This document shows, piece by piece, positions 1 through 12,523 of a stretch of 64,000 nt of DNA (positions are counted from its first letter, which is position 1; each line of letters begins with the position of its first letter). The stretch is from the NCBI GenBank assembly GCA_022315425.1, contig JAIUPT010000033.1:558001-622000 (forward strand). Direction: 5' to 3'. Source of the DNA: Pseudevernia furfuracea. Lineage: Eukaryota; Ascomycota; Lecanoromycetes; Lecanorales; Parmeliaceae. Position numbers and translations under genes: made by a program. The notes beneath the pieces are model-generated. The model had not been told where the DNA came from. It did not search any database and saw only the letters and a program-made list of their open reading frames with translations.

Positions 1-2629
1 GTGTTTCGGCGGCCGAAGCAAACGGCGCTTGGTCAACACTCTTCTGCTTCCATCTTCTGTTCTCGCGAGAATCAATATTATTATTATCCAATAACATACG
101 GGATGATGAATAATTAATGCTCCTGGTCTGATAGCTATACTCTGGATTGACAGAGTCATAGATTCCCAATCAGCGGGGCTCTCCAGAAAATAAAATCGAT
201 TACGGATAGGTAAGGTATAGAGAGACCGGAATGGAGGAATTAAAGAGGCGTCCCCCTAAATGCAGCATCGCGTTCTTACCAAACTACTGTTGGAATCGTT
301 CTCTCTCAAGCCAACTACTAGTGCACCTTCAGTGGACCGAAACCCTCGTGTCATAGCATCCACTCTGCTACCTGTTTTGAACCCACGCATCCCGGCAGGC
401 TTGCTTGATATCGATGTCTGCCGCTTCGAGCACGGAGAGCAGCATCAGCATTTTTTCGAGCAGGTCCCCGGCACACGTCGAGGTCCACGGCCGACTTCAC
501 GCAACATCCATATACACTTCCACCGGACTGCATTGGCATCTGAGATGGACTTTGCTGCGCCCGGGTAGCTTGTTACTACGCAGATCATGCCGATGTTGCG
601 GAGGCTTTCTCCAACCCTCATGTCTCGCGATCGACCGGAGTACAAGGGTGCTCGTCGGGACTGTGGGGGTTTAAAGTAATTACACAGTCGTCGCAAAGGC
701 AATCGCGCCAGCAAGTCGTGCGGGCATCCCCATTTGGAGGGGAAGAAATGCCGTCGAGTCAACTTCAAGAACAGCTCCTCCTGGAACATGGCCCTTTCCG
801 CGCACACGGCATGGCATGATAGGTTCTCACCCATCAGCTTCTTACCTTCGACTAGGTTAACAGGCACTAACACCGCTTGAGCAATTTCACGTGCAAAGAT
901 AACAATCATAGAGGATGACACGGCAACCCGCGGGGACGGATCGCAAGGTGCATAGGGGGCCGAGTTACCCATCCCAGCGGCAAGACACGGCTGGGATGAC
1001 ATCGCGACGTCGAGCGGGCAAGGTAGGGACTGCTTGTCCGCTTAGTATTTCCACCGCGATATGGTCCTCAATTTATTGTCAAGTTCTATGAACGAATAGG
1101 AGAAGCACAAGGGCTTCACCCAATCACTACCAATCTACTTGTGGGCCAGAAGTGTCTTATCTTCCCGACTCATCGCCTCATGCGGGCCAACCCATGGAAG
1201 CTGACGAGCAAGACCCTGTTGTACCATGCAAACGTACTACAAAGCGGTACAATATGCTTGTGAAGCACCCAGGCACCCAGTCACTCACGTACCCACGCGG
1301 TCAAGCGTGAGGATGCCACTCGTGCATGGTCGTGGTGACTACCCACGGCCGTCGGCCCTCTCCCGTGCGTGGCGGACTCGCAGATCCCTCTTCCCGATGA
1401 CCCAAATGGGGCAACGCCGCAGCTCGCAATGGATGGCCAGCGATGCCTCTATCTGCCAAATCGTTCACCGTTGTCACCGTCCTTACTGAGGTTCAGGGTC
1501 GTTGGCTGTACTAGACTTGTAGGGTTTGGTCTCGGGTGCTCCTTGCCAACTACGGTTTGACAAAAGGAAACCGGGCGAGGGGCAAATGTGCAAAATGAGG
1601 AAGCTTGCTTGAATCAGGGAAAGGGGAAATGGTCAACAAGCGGTCAATTCAGCTCGAGCTCGGAATTGGCCGCTAAATTACCGTGCAAAAATTCCCTAGC
1701 AAAGTGAGCGTTTACTTTCGCAATATCAAAACATATCCCCTAGTTTCCATAATATCCCATCTGTTTAGCTTCATGAAGAAAGGGCAAGTGAGGTGGTATC
1801 AACTGTTGGAAGCATAGATACTAACAACGGAGATACGGCAAACCAAACCCTCAGCTCGATTTGTTGGTTTGTTTCTAGAACATCTTGTTCGGCTTAAGAC
1901 TCGAATGTATCTCTTTACTTCCCAATATGGCCGTGTTAGAGGATGTAGCGCCAATCACTCCGGTAGTGGTAGGCCGAGAGCATTTTACATCAGGCGCTGT
2001 TTGTGTTCACACGAAAGGCGAAGGAGGAAGTGCTGAGTGTACAAGAGTGTGAATGCTATGAAAGGTCAGATTATACTCATTAAGCAAAGGATGACTGGAA
2101 GAACTTCTTATAGAATACTGTTTTCGGCGTTTTTAGATTTAGACAATAGTTGGCAACATTCATGGCAATAAACGCAGCTTGATACTTATCAGTTACTCGA
2201 AACACATTGCCCCAATAAACATCAGATTGTTGTCACGAAGAGATAATGTGTACCAAAATACAGAATGTGAGTCCTGCCATGACGCTGGCGACGCTAGAGA
2301 AATATCTCTATCCCTCCCAGCGTTGACATTGGAATCTCGGTTTCATGTACAATTTCTTACTCAACATTCCCTTGTCTCGCCGACCCTTTACGATCAATTG
2401 ATGTAAGGGTTGGAAGATGGACGACAACCATGAGCGCTTTGAGCCAAAGACGCGGGGCAAGATGCCCGCGGAGCTTTTGGTCCGATCAGGTCATCCATTA
2501 GATTTCAACGAGCAGCTATTATGACTACTCTCCTTTGGGTGCTCGACAACTGCGGTCTACAGGCGTCTGAGCAGTTGATATTCGACACTTGGAATCCCAA
2601 AGCTCACAAAGATTGAGCCTCCTCCCCAA
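1..2629. other. Gene-poor left end, no supported gene
   Basis: No reading frame here resembles a protein family I recognise. The longest is a 185-codon minus-strand frame at 445-1002, without family motifs or flanking exons. No tRNA, repeat array or transposon ends were seen. The stretch borders the acyl-CoA synthetase pseudogene, so it may be decayed sequence. Confidence 0.5.
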
Positions 2630-3936
2630 ATGGCGCCACAACCCCCGCACCCGCAAGACGATGTCCAAGCCCATTCGATCCAAGATCCCGAGTCCTTTTG
2701 GACACATCAAGCTGAACAGCTGCATTGGCACAAGGACCCTTCCTGGGCGTTGGCGCGGCTGACAAAGAATCTCTCCAATGGCACCTCGCATCCCAGCTTC
2801 ACCTGGTTCCCGGGTGGAGAGATTTCAACATCCTACAATTGCGTAGACAGGCATGTCAAAATGGCAACGGCGATTCAAGGGCTATCATCTAGGACTCGCC
2901 AGTCACTGGGAGCAAGGATAATTATACATACAGCCAGCTGTTGCAGAAGGTGGAAACACTTGCCGGTGTGTTGAGGGAAGAAGGCGTGAGGAAGGGCGAT
3001 GTCGTGCTTGTGTACAGTAAGGATCCCCATCGTCTGTGGGCGTGCTGACATCTCACAGTGCCCCTGATTTCTTCGGCACTTTTCGCAATACTTGCAATAT
3101 CGCGTTTGGGCGCTATTCACACCGTCGTGTTTGGAGGGTTTGCGCCTGCGTCATTGGCGCAAAGAATCGAGGCTTCTGAACCTCGAGCCATCATGACCGC
3201 CTCTTGTGGGACAGAGGGTTTAAAAGGGCCAATGAGTTATAACCCATTCATCGAAGGAGCCTTGCCAAAAAGCCAGTACAAACCCGAGAAAGTAATAGTA
3301 TGGCAAAGAGAGCAGTTGAGATGGCATCCGGTACCCAAAGAGAGAGGAGAAAGGAGCTGGCAGGGCCTTGAGAAAAGCGCAAGAAATAGGGGAATCAAAG
3401 CAGAAGCTGTCCCCGTCAAAAGTAGCGATGGAATCTACATTATCTATACAAGTGGCACAACAGGCTTACCGAAAGAAGTCCTCCGAGAATTGTGGGTTTG
3501 AACCTCTCGATCAAGTACTTGTTCGGAATCTATGGTCCGGGAGATGTTATATTCTGTGCTTCAGATATTGGTTCGGTGGTTAGGCATTCCTATATACTAT
3601 ATGCACCTTGTACGTATTTTCGGAGTCTACCTTTCCTCTTCTTGACAAGGCTCGAGTCTCGAGACATGTCGTGGGAGTGCTCACTCTCGAGACGTGATCC
3701 AAGGCTCAAATTATTCCTCCAAATAGACAATACTGACTGCGGAACTGTAATCCAGTGCTTGCCGGAGCCACTTCGATTCTTTTTGAGGGGAAACCCATCG
3801 GCACGCCAGACGTCAGCACTTTTTGGAGGATAATCGAAGAGCAGGTGCCGGCGACGGTGGAAGATGCGGGGGTAGTGGAGGTGGCGAGGGGGGAAAGCAA
3901 AGGAGTATTTCAAGTAAAAAGGGGCTTATTTGCATA
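2630..3936 (+). pseudogene. Broken acyl-CoA (acetyl/propionyl-CoA) synthetase
   Basis: Remnant of an AMP-forming short-chain acyl-CoA synthetase (ACSS3/propionyl-CoA ligase-like), which would activate a carboxylic acid with ATP and CoA. Still readable are the N-terminal segment with SYNCVDRHV, the AIHTVVFGGFAPASLA block, the P-loop YTSGTTGLPK (about 3446-3475) and the GATSILFEGKPIGTPD block. Damage seen: a 1-nt loss near 2858 after the CVDRHVK codons; an in-frame TAG near 2890 where the family has Trp; loss of the codons after GLPK.VLRE with a frameshift near 3494; and loss of homology after about 3837, so the C-terminal half is absent. An ordinary 42-nt intron (3017-3058) and an introner-like intron (3610-3755) still join matching codons. 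The family normally has about 650-700 residues. Inactive as an enzyme with high confidence; exact subfamily is inference. Confidence 0.85.
3610..3755 (+). mobile_element. Introner-like element, copy A (146 nt)
   Basis: Intron inside the acyl-CoA synthetase pseudogene, splitting a Leu codon (T|TG). It starts GTACGTATTTTCGGAG, has the core GAGACATGTC, the central hairpin GGGAGTGCTCACTC, and ends TACTGACTGCGGAACTG...CCAG. It is 146 nt, like copies B, E and F. It belongs to the GTACGTA subfamily. Confidence 0.85.
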
Positions 3937-4024
3937 AAGCAACAGAGGAGAGAGCGAAGTTGTAGGTAATCAAGTGCTAACTTTATCTCTACATGGAGAC
4001 GAAAAGGACTGCAGTGATCGCCTT

Positions 4025-4905
4025 TTACAGCTTGTTCTCACCCTCAAGGTTCCTTGCAACCTCGAGAATTCCACCTCCCGCGCTATCATCACCAAGGCTC
4101 ACCCACATGTCTAGCCATCCTTTGCTTTTGGCGCCATGAATTTTCTCCGTAGCCCACGATTCTTCTTGCGTTCTCTCGATATAGATAGTTTGCAGTCCGC
4201 ACTCCCTCGCCGCCTCTAGATCTGCCAAATGTGCCGCAACCATGGCGCACTGGCCCGGCTCCAGCCCCAATTCTTTGCACGCAGAAGTGTAAACCGAAGG
4301 ATGGGGCTTGTAAGCGCCCAACTTCTCAGCACTGAAAACCTGCGTCCAGGGCAGATCGGCATGGGTAGCCATATCCGTGAGTAGCTCGATATTGCCATTC
4401 GAAAGCGTGCAGATGATAAAACCTAGGTTTTTCAGAGCCATGAGTCCTCGGGACGAGTCCGGCCAGCCTTCGAGATAGTGCCATATTCGTGATACTCGTA
4501 TCACTTCGTCATCCGTCCATAGCCCCGAGATGCCATGCTGATTGAGCAGTGCGCGTAAGGAGTCAAGGTGATGATCGTCCACCGTCTTGAAAGCCAGAGG
4601 CTCATCATTGTCTCTGCGCTTGGCTTGGTCGCGCGTGAATTGGTAGTAGGAGCTACGCCATTCTTGAGCGAAGGTTGGCCAGTTGACTTCTGCGCATTTT
4701 GTTCGGACTGTAGTAGCGATGGAAGAGGAGCCGGAGTCAAGGGTCTGGAGGCACTGCCTTTCCAGGTATTTGGTTACGGTTTTACGCCAGTCGACGACGG
4801 TGCCGAATACCTGTAAAGGGTTAGATTGGAGATTAGTGGGGGAGGGTCTGGGCTTGCATCGAAGAGCAACGCTTTTGGCTGGGGCTTCTGGCCGTTGGTG
4901 CTCAT
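4025..4905 (-). CDS. HAD-superfamily hydrolase, type II haloacid dehalogenase-like
   Basis: Predicted CDS complement(4025..4810, 4858..4905), 277 aa. HAD enzymes transfer a group through an Asp nucleophile; this branch resembles type II 2-haloacid dehalogenases, though the real substrate is unknown. Motif I is assembled across the splice junction as LLFDVFGTVVDW, with the nucleophile at Asp16. Motif II is CTLSNGN. Motif III is the Lys of KLGAYKPHPSVY. The acidic region MVAAHLADLEAARECGL follows. The start ATG at 4905 gives a normal family N-terminus; the alternative is reading through the intron, which destroys motif I. The 47-nt intron has a GC donor (GCAAGC) and a good CTAAC branch point before TTTACAG. 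No tight neighbour suggests a pathway. Confidence 0.85.
4811..4857 (-). other. GC-AG intron in the HAD gene
   Basis: The coding strand reads TTCGAT then GCAAGC...CTAACCCTTTACAG then GTATTC. Removing these 47 nt joins FD to VFGT, the catalytic motif I. No GT donor in the vicinity restores the motif. Confidence 0.8.
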
Positions 4906-7059
4906 AATTCCGTGTCCAATTATCTTCACTCAAACGGGGGTGACAGCCCAGTAGTGTCACTGAAGTACCCTTGATCGCCAGACACTATGGTCCTCGCACG
5001 TTTATGGGCATCCAGCCGAAAAGATCAGCAGTTGAAATGAGACTGTAGGTCTGGTAGAATAGTTGACAGGGAAAAATTCATTGTTCAGTGCTGGATTTTG
5101 GAGGTATTCTTGGGAAGCGTAGCCTCGCAATTATCACGTCTTGTGGTGGCACCAGTGGCAGCGTGCTTTTCTTCTACCTTACCTTAGCTACCACCATACG
5201 GTCCGGGGAAGCTACCCCGCCAGAGCAATTAAGTCTTGCACACCCCATGGCTGACGTCGTTATCCGGCTAGGTATGTATTTTCAATTGCGCATGTGGATC
5301 CAATATTGTCACAGATAGTAACCAGGTGTGAGATCTTCCGACTTCAGTGATCCGTGGTTCTCTGAAATGGGCACCGCGGGACGTGAGATGTACTCGTACC
5401 AGGAACATGGTTTACAAGAAACATGATTCTCTGGGTACTTTCTCGAGGGTTCACTTGCGAAGGAGAAAGCTTTTGCCCAAGCACAGAGAGACGCCGAGTT
5501 CTTTCTGTCTGGCGAACTCCATAGGTCGCAATTCCTGCATGATGATCTTAAATGGTAGGCGGTCTTCAGTCCCTGCATCTAGTGCAGCTGGGGGAATCAT
5601 GTCACGCAGAGCTCTAAAGAGAGTGTTTCTTGAGCTTTGGTTCCTCCCATACTCAACCAGCAGACGGTTGACGAAGTCTAATACGTAACAAGAATAATAA
5701 TAATAATAAATCCTCTAAAGTCGAAGATAATGCCGCCATAGTTTCGGTAGATCGAGACTATGTACTGCCCCCAAAATTGAGAATTCCACATCCCGCAGTC
5801 AAAAAAGACTAAGGTACCTAGCTTACTACCTTAGGTACCTACCTATCACCATATGTTCATGTACCCCAAAATCAAACCCCTAATAAGATACGCTAAAGGT
5901 GAAACGGGCGGGATATTATTGCCCGGAAGCGTTATCCTCGTATTAGCGCCGTTGGGTTGATCGCTGCTCCCCTCGTCCCCCAAATAATAGAGTAAGCCTA
6001 ATGATAATATTAATGGAACTATGACAAGAGCACTTGTACTGACTGAGCTTGGACCGCTCATACCCCTTGTCGTCAATCATTAAAGCATTGGTGACAAGTA
6101 TTCCCATTCGTTCAAAAATGTTCTTGACTTTCGCCTGGCGCTCCCGGCACTTCGTTTCTGCCCCGAACGCGCTGGCATCCGAGGCATCTTTCTCTATGCT
6201 AGCAAGGTTATGGACTGAGAGGCTGACAAGGGGAAAAGGGAAGGTTCATCCAGCCCATGTCGTTGCCAAATGTCCCAATCGCGTCCATTCAGTGTGGCTG
6301 CTCTGACCCTTGAGGCTGCCGAAACCCAGCTGCGTCAACCTCACCGGTGAGTGATGGAGCCTTTGGAGTTGATGTCGTAGTCGTTGAGAATGCAAATTTC
6401 CAGGGGTTTTGCTTGCATCTGTTGGTATGTATCTTCTCTTCCCCAGTTCTGTGTCACTTCAAATGTGTCGCCCCATTGGCTACACAGCAACATGCGGGGG
6501 ACATCGCTGGCAAACCGTTTGGGCTTCAGGACAATCACATACATAAATCACATACATATTAGGCGGAAAGAACTGACAGTACCAATAGAATTTTGTTCTG
6601 CAACTGCGAAGCAAGAGCGCTACGCGCACCCTACATTCGTTTAATCAATACCAGTAGGAGTCATGATAAGAGGAAGACGTGGGGGGGAAACATTTACTGT
6701 TCACACAGAGTGCTCATCACACAGAACCGCTCATCCCGATTTCCCACCGGCGTACCTCCAGGGTTCAAGGTACCTGAAAAATTTCTAGGGAAGTCCGCTT
6801 GAGCGAGGAAGAACGTTCCCAGCCATCGACGACGTCGTCTTTTGTATGAAAGACTCTTGTGATTTTGCCCACCATCTTGGCGGCCTCGTCATTGTGCTCC
6901 GCTGGTTGGCTACAAGCTCAGGTTAGACACAGCTTAATTCGAAGCAGACTTCGAATTTTCTTGCGACTGTGACGGACTTGCTGGCACCTCTTGCTCCGTT
7001 CGCTAGCTTTTCATCCCAATTAGCGGCTAGTAGAGGCGTCCTTGAGCTGTGCCTCAGAT
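4906..7059. other. Intergenic, no gene seen
   Basis: About 2.1 kb with only short frames. It contains a TAA/ATA run near 5695-5710 and a GGTACCTA/CTTAGGTACCTAC cluster at about 5810-5850, similar to short motifs in other gaps of this window. The last few hundred bases should hold the promoter of the ApsA-like gene. Confidence 0.5.
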
Positions 7060-10000
7060 ATGGCGCTCGACAATGGCTACCACTTTGCTGCGCAAGCCCT
7101 GCCTACACCTACAGATACCCCGTATGATAGCCCTTCTATGGATGTAGCAAAACAGCCCTCACGCCGGCGATCCTTATCCAACCCTTCCCCTGTCCCTGTT
7201 CCGCCTAGCGAGGATTCATATTTCCCGAAGCAACAAGGGACCACCGATGACGGCAATCTCGACAGAACTTCCGCCCAAGAATCTCGAAGATTTACTCCGA
7301 ACAATTTGGGCATCTCCCTTGTTTCCCAAATACACTCGTTAAAGAAAGAGCTTGGAAGCAAGAACAGTATAATGGAGAGCTTGGAAGAACATTTACACAA
7401 GAGCAGAGCAGAGAATGAGGAATTCGCCAAGGACTTGAAGACCCAAAAAGTTGAGGTCACATCTGTCAAGAAACAAATGCAATCTCTCGAAAACGATATG
7501 CTCCAAGCATTAGAGGGTATCGCAAAAGAGAGGGATAGTGCGGTCGAAAATATTGCAGATACTCGGAAACGCTTGGAAGACTCAAAGAAGAAAATTCGCG
7601 CATTAGAAGAAGACGCCAACAAAGCAAACGCGCTTTGGGACAAAGACAGAGAGAGCTGGGATGACAAAAGACGAAAGATGGAAGGCAGGGTCCACGTGAT
7701 GGAAGAGCGTCTAAAGACCATGGTCGCGGAGATGCTGATTGTGCAGAGTTCAGGCCAGAAAAGCCCTGGAATAGGTGACGACGTGGACGAAGGCGTGCAG
7801 GACACCTGGTTCGGTCAAAGCAATGACACTTCGAGTATTCGTGCCACGTCCCGTTTGAGCAATAGGAGTCTCGATGAGCCCTACGATTGTAAAGGGATTT
7901 CGAACTTCAGGTCTTCGAGAATGAGTGGTCTGCATGGTTTAGGAGGTTCACAAATGAGTGGACTGAGCTTGGCCGAAGAGCTCGAACTCGGCGAAGAGGA
8001 TGCTGCCGAAGAGGAAAACAATGATCAGGATGCGCTGCCAGAGGAGGCATACCCTTCAACGAGGCGATATTCAAATGACAAAAAGGCTAGAAAAGTGATG
8101 GGCTTCCACGCAGATAGTAATGAAGAGCCACTTGGAGACGAAATCTCGGGGCAGCACTCAATAGGCATCATCAATGACTACATCGACTTCCCTGGAAAGC
8201 AGCTTGGGATTCACTACAAGGATACTGGGACGCAGTTCTCTCCTCCTCCATCTCCCACGCCACAAACACAAGAGCTGGGTGTATTAGAAAAACCTACTGA
8301 GCAAACAGAGCGTGCGGCCAATCAAAGCCGAAAGCGCATAGCTATTCCTCAAATATTTGTCGAGCAAACACCGGTTCCGAAGGTCGCCGAACCAAAGGCT
8401 GTGGCACCGAACGTTGCGAAACCGAAGGCTATGTCGATGGTTTCTATAGGCTGCCAGACCGTTGGGTGGCCTGAAGACCCTGCTTCGCCAGCAAAGGCAG
8501 CCAACGAAATTTCTGTCTGTGTTCCTACAATCTCAAATGAGATGAAACCGGCATCTACGCAAACAATCGAGGACGCCACACCAGTATCGAAACCTGCAAG
8601 TTCCCGTCTTTCGCCTCCGCCAACGGATGTACCAGTGATAGCAATCCACCCACCAGCTTCAAGACCTTCGTCGTCCCGCAATAGCGTTATGCTTCCGCCT
8701 CGTACCAAAAATGCAGCTTGCCAAGTGGCCATTGAGCTACCGAGGAATACGAAGTCGACGTCAATGCAAACCGAGGAGACAAGGATTGACAAGCGACCTG
8801 TCAGAATACTTTCAAGGTTGCCGTCATCTAACCTCTTGACTCAGCCGCCTCCCCGGTTGGCTGAAAGAAGGAGACAGGCAGGTAATTTATCAGGTCCAGA
8901 GTCATTAAGGCGCAACCTTCGGGGTCCACCTCCAATAAGAACAGAAGATGTAAAGCCAAGTGCAACGACCACCAGGATTAAGACTGCATTTCCTGGAAAG
9001 AACGATAACGGACCTCTGAACCATAAGCAGCGCTCTGGTCCCAGACGGCCCATCAGATCTGAAAGCATATTCGCTGGGTTTGATCTTTCGTCCGACGATG
9101 ACCCCGAGAACGCGCAAGATCACTTCAGCGATGACGAATTCCTAAATGCAGCTCCCGTACGGAAGACATTATCAAAAGTGCAAAATTCATGGAAACTGGT
9201 ACCGCATCTCAAGGACTCAGTCTTGGAAAGGCTGGAGTCTGCTTCTGAGGAGGCGGAAGACGAGAAGCATGTGAGCATACCCAAACCAGCCATGGTGAAA
9301 GCGAAGGTTTCATCACAAACCACATCAAAGACATTTCAGACCAGACCGGCGGAGAGCTATCGAAAAGCGTCGAGCATTGTCAAGCAGCCGGATATACGAC
9401 GAAAAGCGGTTGTCTCGAATGGGATTGTAGAACACGCACAACGAGACAGGAGCCCCAGCAAATCGAATATCTTAGGAAGAGAGCCAACAAGCGCGCCACC
9501 TTTTCCTGTGCCTACAAGATTGAGTTCTCGGAAAATGCCTCACAGTGCCAGTGATGGAGCTGCCAGTCCTAGTCCGGACACCACGACCTTCTTCAGTGCT
9601 CGCCAAGGTCAATACTACGGCGGGCCTCTCACGAAACGTAAGATACTTCGTAAAGTCCAGTCGGCGGCCGCTGTAACACAACCACCGATACCACTGCGAC
9701 CTCAACCAACACAGTCATTGTCAGCATCTTCCACTGTACCTCCAAGTCCAAAGTCACCTGCCCCTCGGCGGAATCAATTCATATTACCGTATGATAGTGT
9801 CGCAGAGCTACCAAGCCATTCCGCACCTCCTCAAACTCGTGCAGGAGAAACGTTGGTCGAGACGCCCTGTGAGCAGACTAGTGTCGTTGATGCGATAGCA
9901 CAGACAATGGTAGGAGAGTGGATGTGGAAGTATGTACGCAAGAGAACCTCGTTCGGGATCACAGAAAGCCCGCAAGCGGAATTCGAAATGGGCCGGAACG

Positions 10001-11076
10001 GCGATAATGGAAATGGCACTGGCGTCAGACACAAGCGATGGGTATGGCTGGCGCCTTTTGATCGATCAGTGATATGGAGCAGCAAGCAGCCTACGTCTGG
10101 ACCTGCTTTACTGGGCAAAGGTGGCCGAAAGCGTATGTTGTCATTGAACATATCTATGAGGATGCGCTGATCTCTAGTTCTAGTTGCAATTCAGTCGGTC
10201 CTCGACGTTAAGGACGATACACCATCGCCCAAGAATGCAGGCTCTCAGGCCATCTTTGACCGCTCTATATTGATCTTGACCCCACAAAGAGCTCTAAAAT
10301 TTACGGCAACCTCACGGGAACGGCACTACATCTGGTTGACTGCTCTCTACTTCTTGAGCCATTCTACTCAAGGAATGGACAATCTTGCCAGTCCCCCGCC
10401 TCTTCCCAAGCAGGAACTTCAACATCAACCTTCGCAAGAGCATATGACTGGGGTTCGTCTGACGCCGACTCTCAGAGCGCGTCCGTCAATTGGCGCTCAC
10501 TCATACTCGTCACCAATAGTTTCAATCGAACAAGAAATCATTGAAGGAGCGAAATTGCCTTGGGAAAACGGAGAAGCTGAGTCAGATGATGCAGCGGAGC
10601 CTCCGCAAGTGCATCGAGTCGCTGCCCACGCTCGAAAACGCAGCAGCACTGGGCCCCGTCCAGTGCCACTGAGTGCATTCCACAGCTACCCAAACAATGC
10701 GATGGCAGTGGCGTCCAGCTCCAGTTTACAGGGCGCAACGTCACGAGAGAAGTACGACAGATATATACCACACCGTCAAGTGGGATCGGGTCCCCACACC
10801 ACGTACAGTAGTCTGACCGGTCGTATCACGGCAAGTAGCATTGCGCCGCCCCCTGTGGTGCCGGATAATTTCTTTGATTCCGCGGGAACGGTACGAATGG
10901 AAGCATTCGTTGACGGAGAGGAGAAGGAGTACGTGCTTACTGCCAGAGGCAAGAAGTCTCGGACAAGGCAAGGGCGCAAGAAAGAGATGAGCTTTCGGGG
11001 GTTTGATGCGTCGGCGACTAGCAGCGCAGTGGAAGGTGCGAGGCTGAAAGGGGAAGATCCCTTTACAGGATTCTAA
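7060..11076 (+). CDS. apsA: ApsA/Num1-like cortical anchor with C-terminal PH domain
   Basis: Predicted CDS join(7060..10132, 10178..11076), 1323 aa. The Num1/ApsA/Mcp5 family sits at the cell cortex, binds phosphoinositide through a C-terminal PH domain and captures dynein for nuclear positioning. Seen here: a coiled coil at about residues 85-240 (SLVSQIHSLKKELGSK... to MVAEM), a long Ser/Pro-rich disordered middle, and a PH-like module at about residues 955-1095. That module begins GEWMWKYVRKR and continues across the intron through GGRKLLVAIQSVLD to ERHYIWLTALYFLS, the terminal helix with its Trp. The 45-nt intron (10133-10177) lies inside the PH domain. The start is the first in-frame ATG. 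ApsA proteins are often longer with internal repeats, which I do not see, so orthology is probable, not certain. Confidence 0.75.
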
Positions 11077-11971
11077 GCGAGACATAGGATGATTTGCAGG
11101 CGCCTTATGCATTGCAGACTTGCAATAAGCCTTGAGGTTTGGCGCTTTGGAGATTCCCACAGGGGGAGGCAAGAGACTCGGCGCAAGCCAAATCTCTAGG
11201 TAGATGTTTTCATGTACCTATTTACCATCATATATCATGATATTTGACATGTTGCAATATGGAGGCAGCTCAAATCTTGATGTATGATGTACATATCTAC
11301 GGTAATACATAAGGTAATGCACGTGATGGAAGTAATAAGTACCTTAAGTGAGATAAATTACCTTATAAGCCCCTTGCCCCCAAAAAGGATCAGACACCGC
11401 GCGTCAGTATATGATGTCGTATATAATGTCTTCATTGGGGGAACCTACCGACTTAGTCAGACGAACGGCCGAGTACGGTCTTTCGATTTCGATGGTTACA
11501 TGCATCCCTCGGCCAATTACCATTTCAGGCATCCAGAAGAAGAGTTATTGAAACGCGCTTTGCTTACTCTCCCTACCAATCGACCACTCAGAGCCATGCA
11601 TGTCTTCTTCTTGATGATTATTCAGCGTCCCTTCAGCATCGATTACAGGATTTGATGAGGATTTTATGTGGGTCTGACAATGCTCCTCCAAGGCGCACAT
11701 TACACGTGGTGCTATCTCATGTTTTTAACCTGCTTTGTCTGTCTTGTCATTCTCCAGCCAATTTCCTCACTTTTCTATATCTACAAGAAGCTTTCATGCA
11801 CCTCTACGTCCACCTAATCCATTCGTTATCATCTCTTGACACCGCTGCTAATCCCTCACGCTCTTTTTTTATCCTGCACTCTTTCTTTCCCCTCCTTCTA
11901 GCCACAATCTTTTTACATTCCCCAATTTACCAAAAAACTCGTTCAGTCAAGTCGGTGCCCATCGAATCGCA
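11077..11971. other. Intergenic, promoter of the secreted-protein gene
   Basis: The region from about 11740 to 11945 is pyrimidine-rich (TTTTTTTATCC, CTTTCTTTCCCCTCC), as in leaders of well-expressed fungal genes. Short frames here have no family resemblance. The 3' end of the ApsA-like gene is unmarked. Confidence 0.4.
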
Positions 11972-12523
11972 ATGGCACCATTCACCATCTTCACCGCCCT
12001 CGCTAGCATCTTGGCTCTCTCCGCTTCCGTCAATGCACAAAGTGGTACCGGCACCGGCACCGGTCTCCCCATTCCCTCCCCCACCCTAGGTGCCCCGTAT
12101 CCGCTCTCCAACGGCACTCTCCCCTACGGCCCAACTGGCACAGGCACCGGCATATCCATCCCGACTGGCTATGGCTCCTCCTCCTCCTCCTCCTCCTCCT
12201 CCTCTGCCCTCCCGTCAAGTCTCCCCGGCATCAGTCCCGGTGGTCTTCCCGGAAGCCCAATCGAGTCAGGACCCAGCTGTCCTGCCCCAATCACCGTGAC
12301 TACGACAGCGCAAGTCACCGTCACAGTGACCGTGCCCGCTTCCAGCGCCGCGCCGACGACTCCAGCTTCCGTGCCTTATCCCATCCCCGGCAGCAGTGGG
12401 TCGCCGATTGGCAGCGGCACCGGAACGGGGTATGCGATGGCGACGGGATTGGCAAAGAGGATGGAGATGAGGGGCGTGAAGCAGGAAAGGAAGGAGAGGA
12501 AGCGGGGAGCTGGGTTTTGGTAG
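11972..12523 (+). CDS. Small secreted Gly/Ser/Thr-rich protein
   Basis: Single-exon frame of 183 aa. An N-terminal signal peptide is clear: MAPFTIFTALASILALSASVNAQ, with cleavage likely after NA. The mature part is low complexity, with GTGTGTG runs, a ten-Ser run encoded by a CTC/TCC repeat, and a Thr/Val segment (ITVTTTAQVTVTVTV) typical of fungal wall-associated proteins. The C-terminus has no GPI tail. It is strongly basic (KRMEMRGVKQERKERKR) and includes a KR pair that Kex2 could cut. Only one Cys is present, so it is not a Cys-knot effector. Function unknown; wall or extracellular location is inferred from the signal peptide and composition. Confidence 0.7.
   Translation: MAPFTIFTALASILALSASVNAQSGTGTGTGLPIPSPTLGAPYPLSNGTLPYGPTGTGTGISIPTGYGSSSSSSSSSSALPSSLPGISPGGLPGSPIESGPSCPAPITVTTTAQVTVTVTVPASSAAPTTPASVPYPIPGSSGSPIGSGTGTGYAMATGLAKRMEMRGVKQERKERKRGAGFW
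12175..12204 (+). repeat. (CTC)n trinucleotide repeat coding poly-Ser
   Basis: About ten consecutive CTC/TCC units inside the secreted-protein gene, encoding a Ser run. Length is likely to vary between strains without breaking the frame. Confidence 0.9.

Noticed and set aside
445..1002. 185-codon minus-strand frame near the left end
   Set aside because: No domain, no conserved-looking motif and no neighbouring exons; overlapping frames exist on the other strand. Treated as chance.
11652..12089. 145-codon plus-strand frame overlapping the secreted-protein gene
   Set aside because: The pyrimidine-rich leader keeps several frames open; the signal-peptide frame at 11972 is the credible one.
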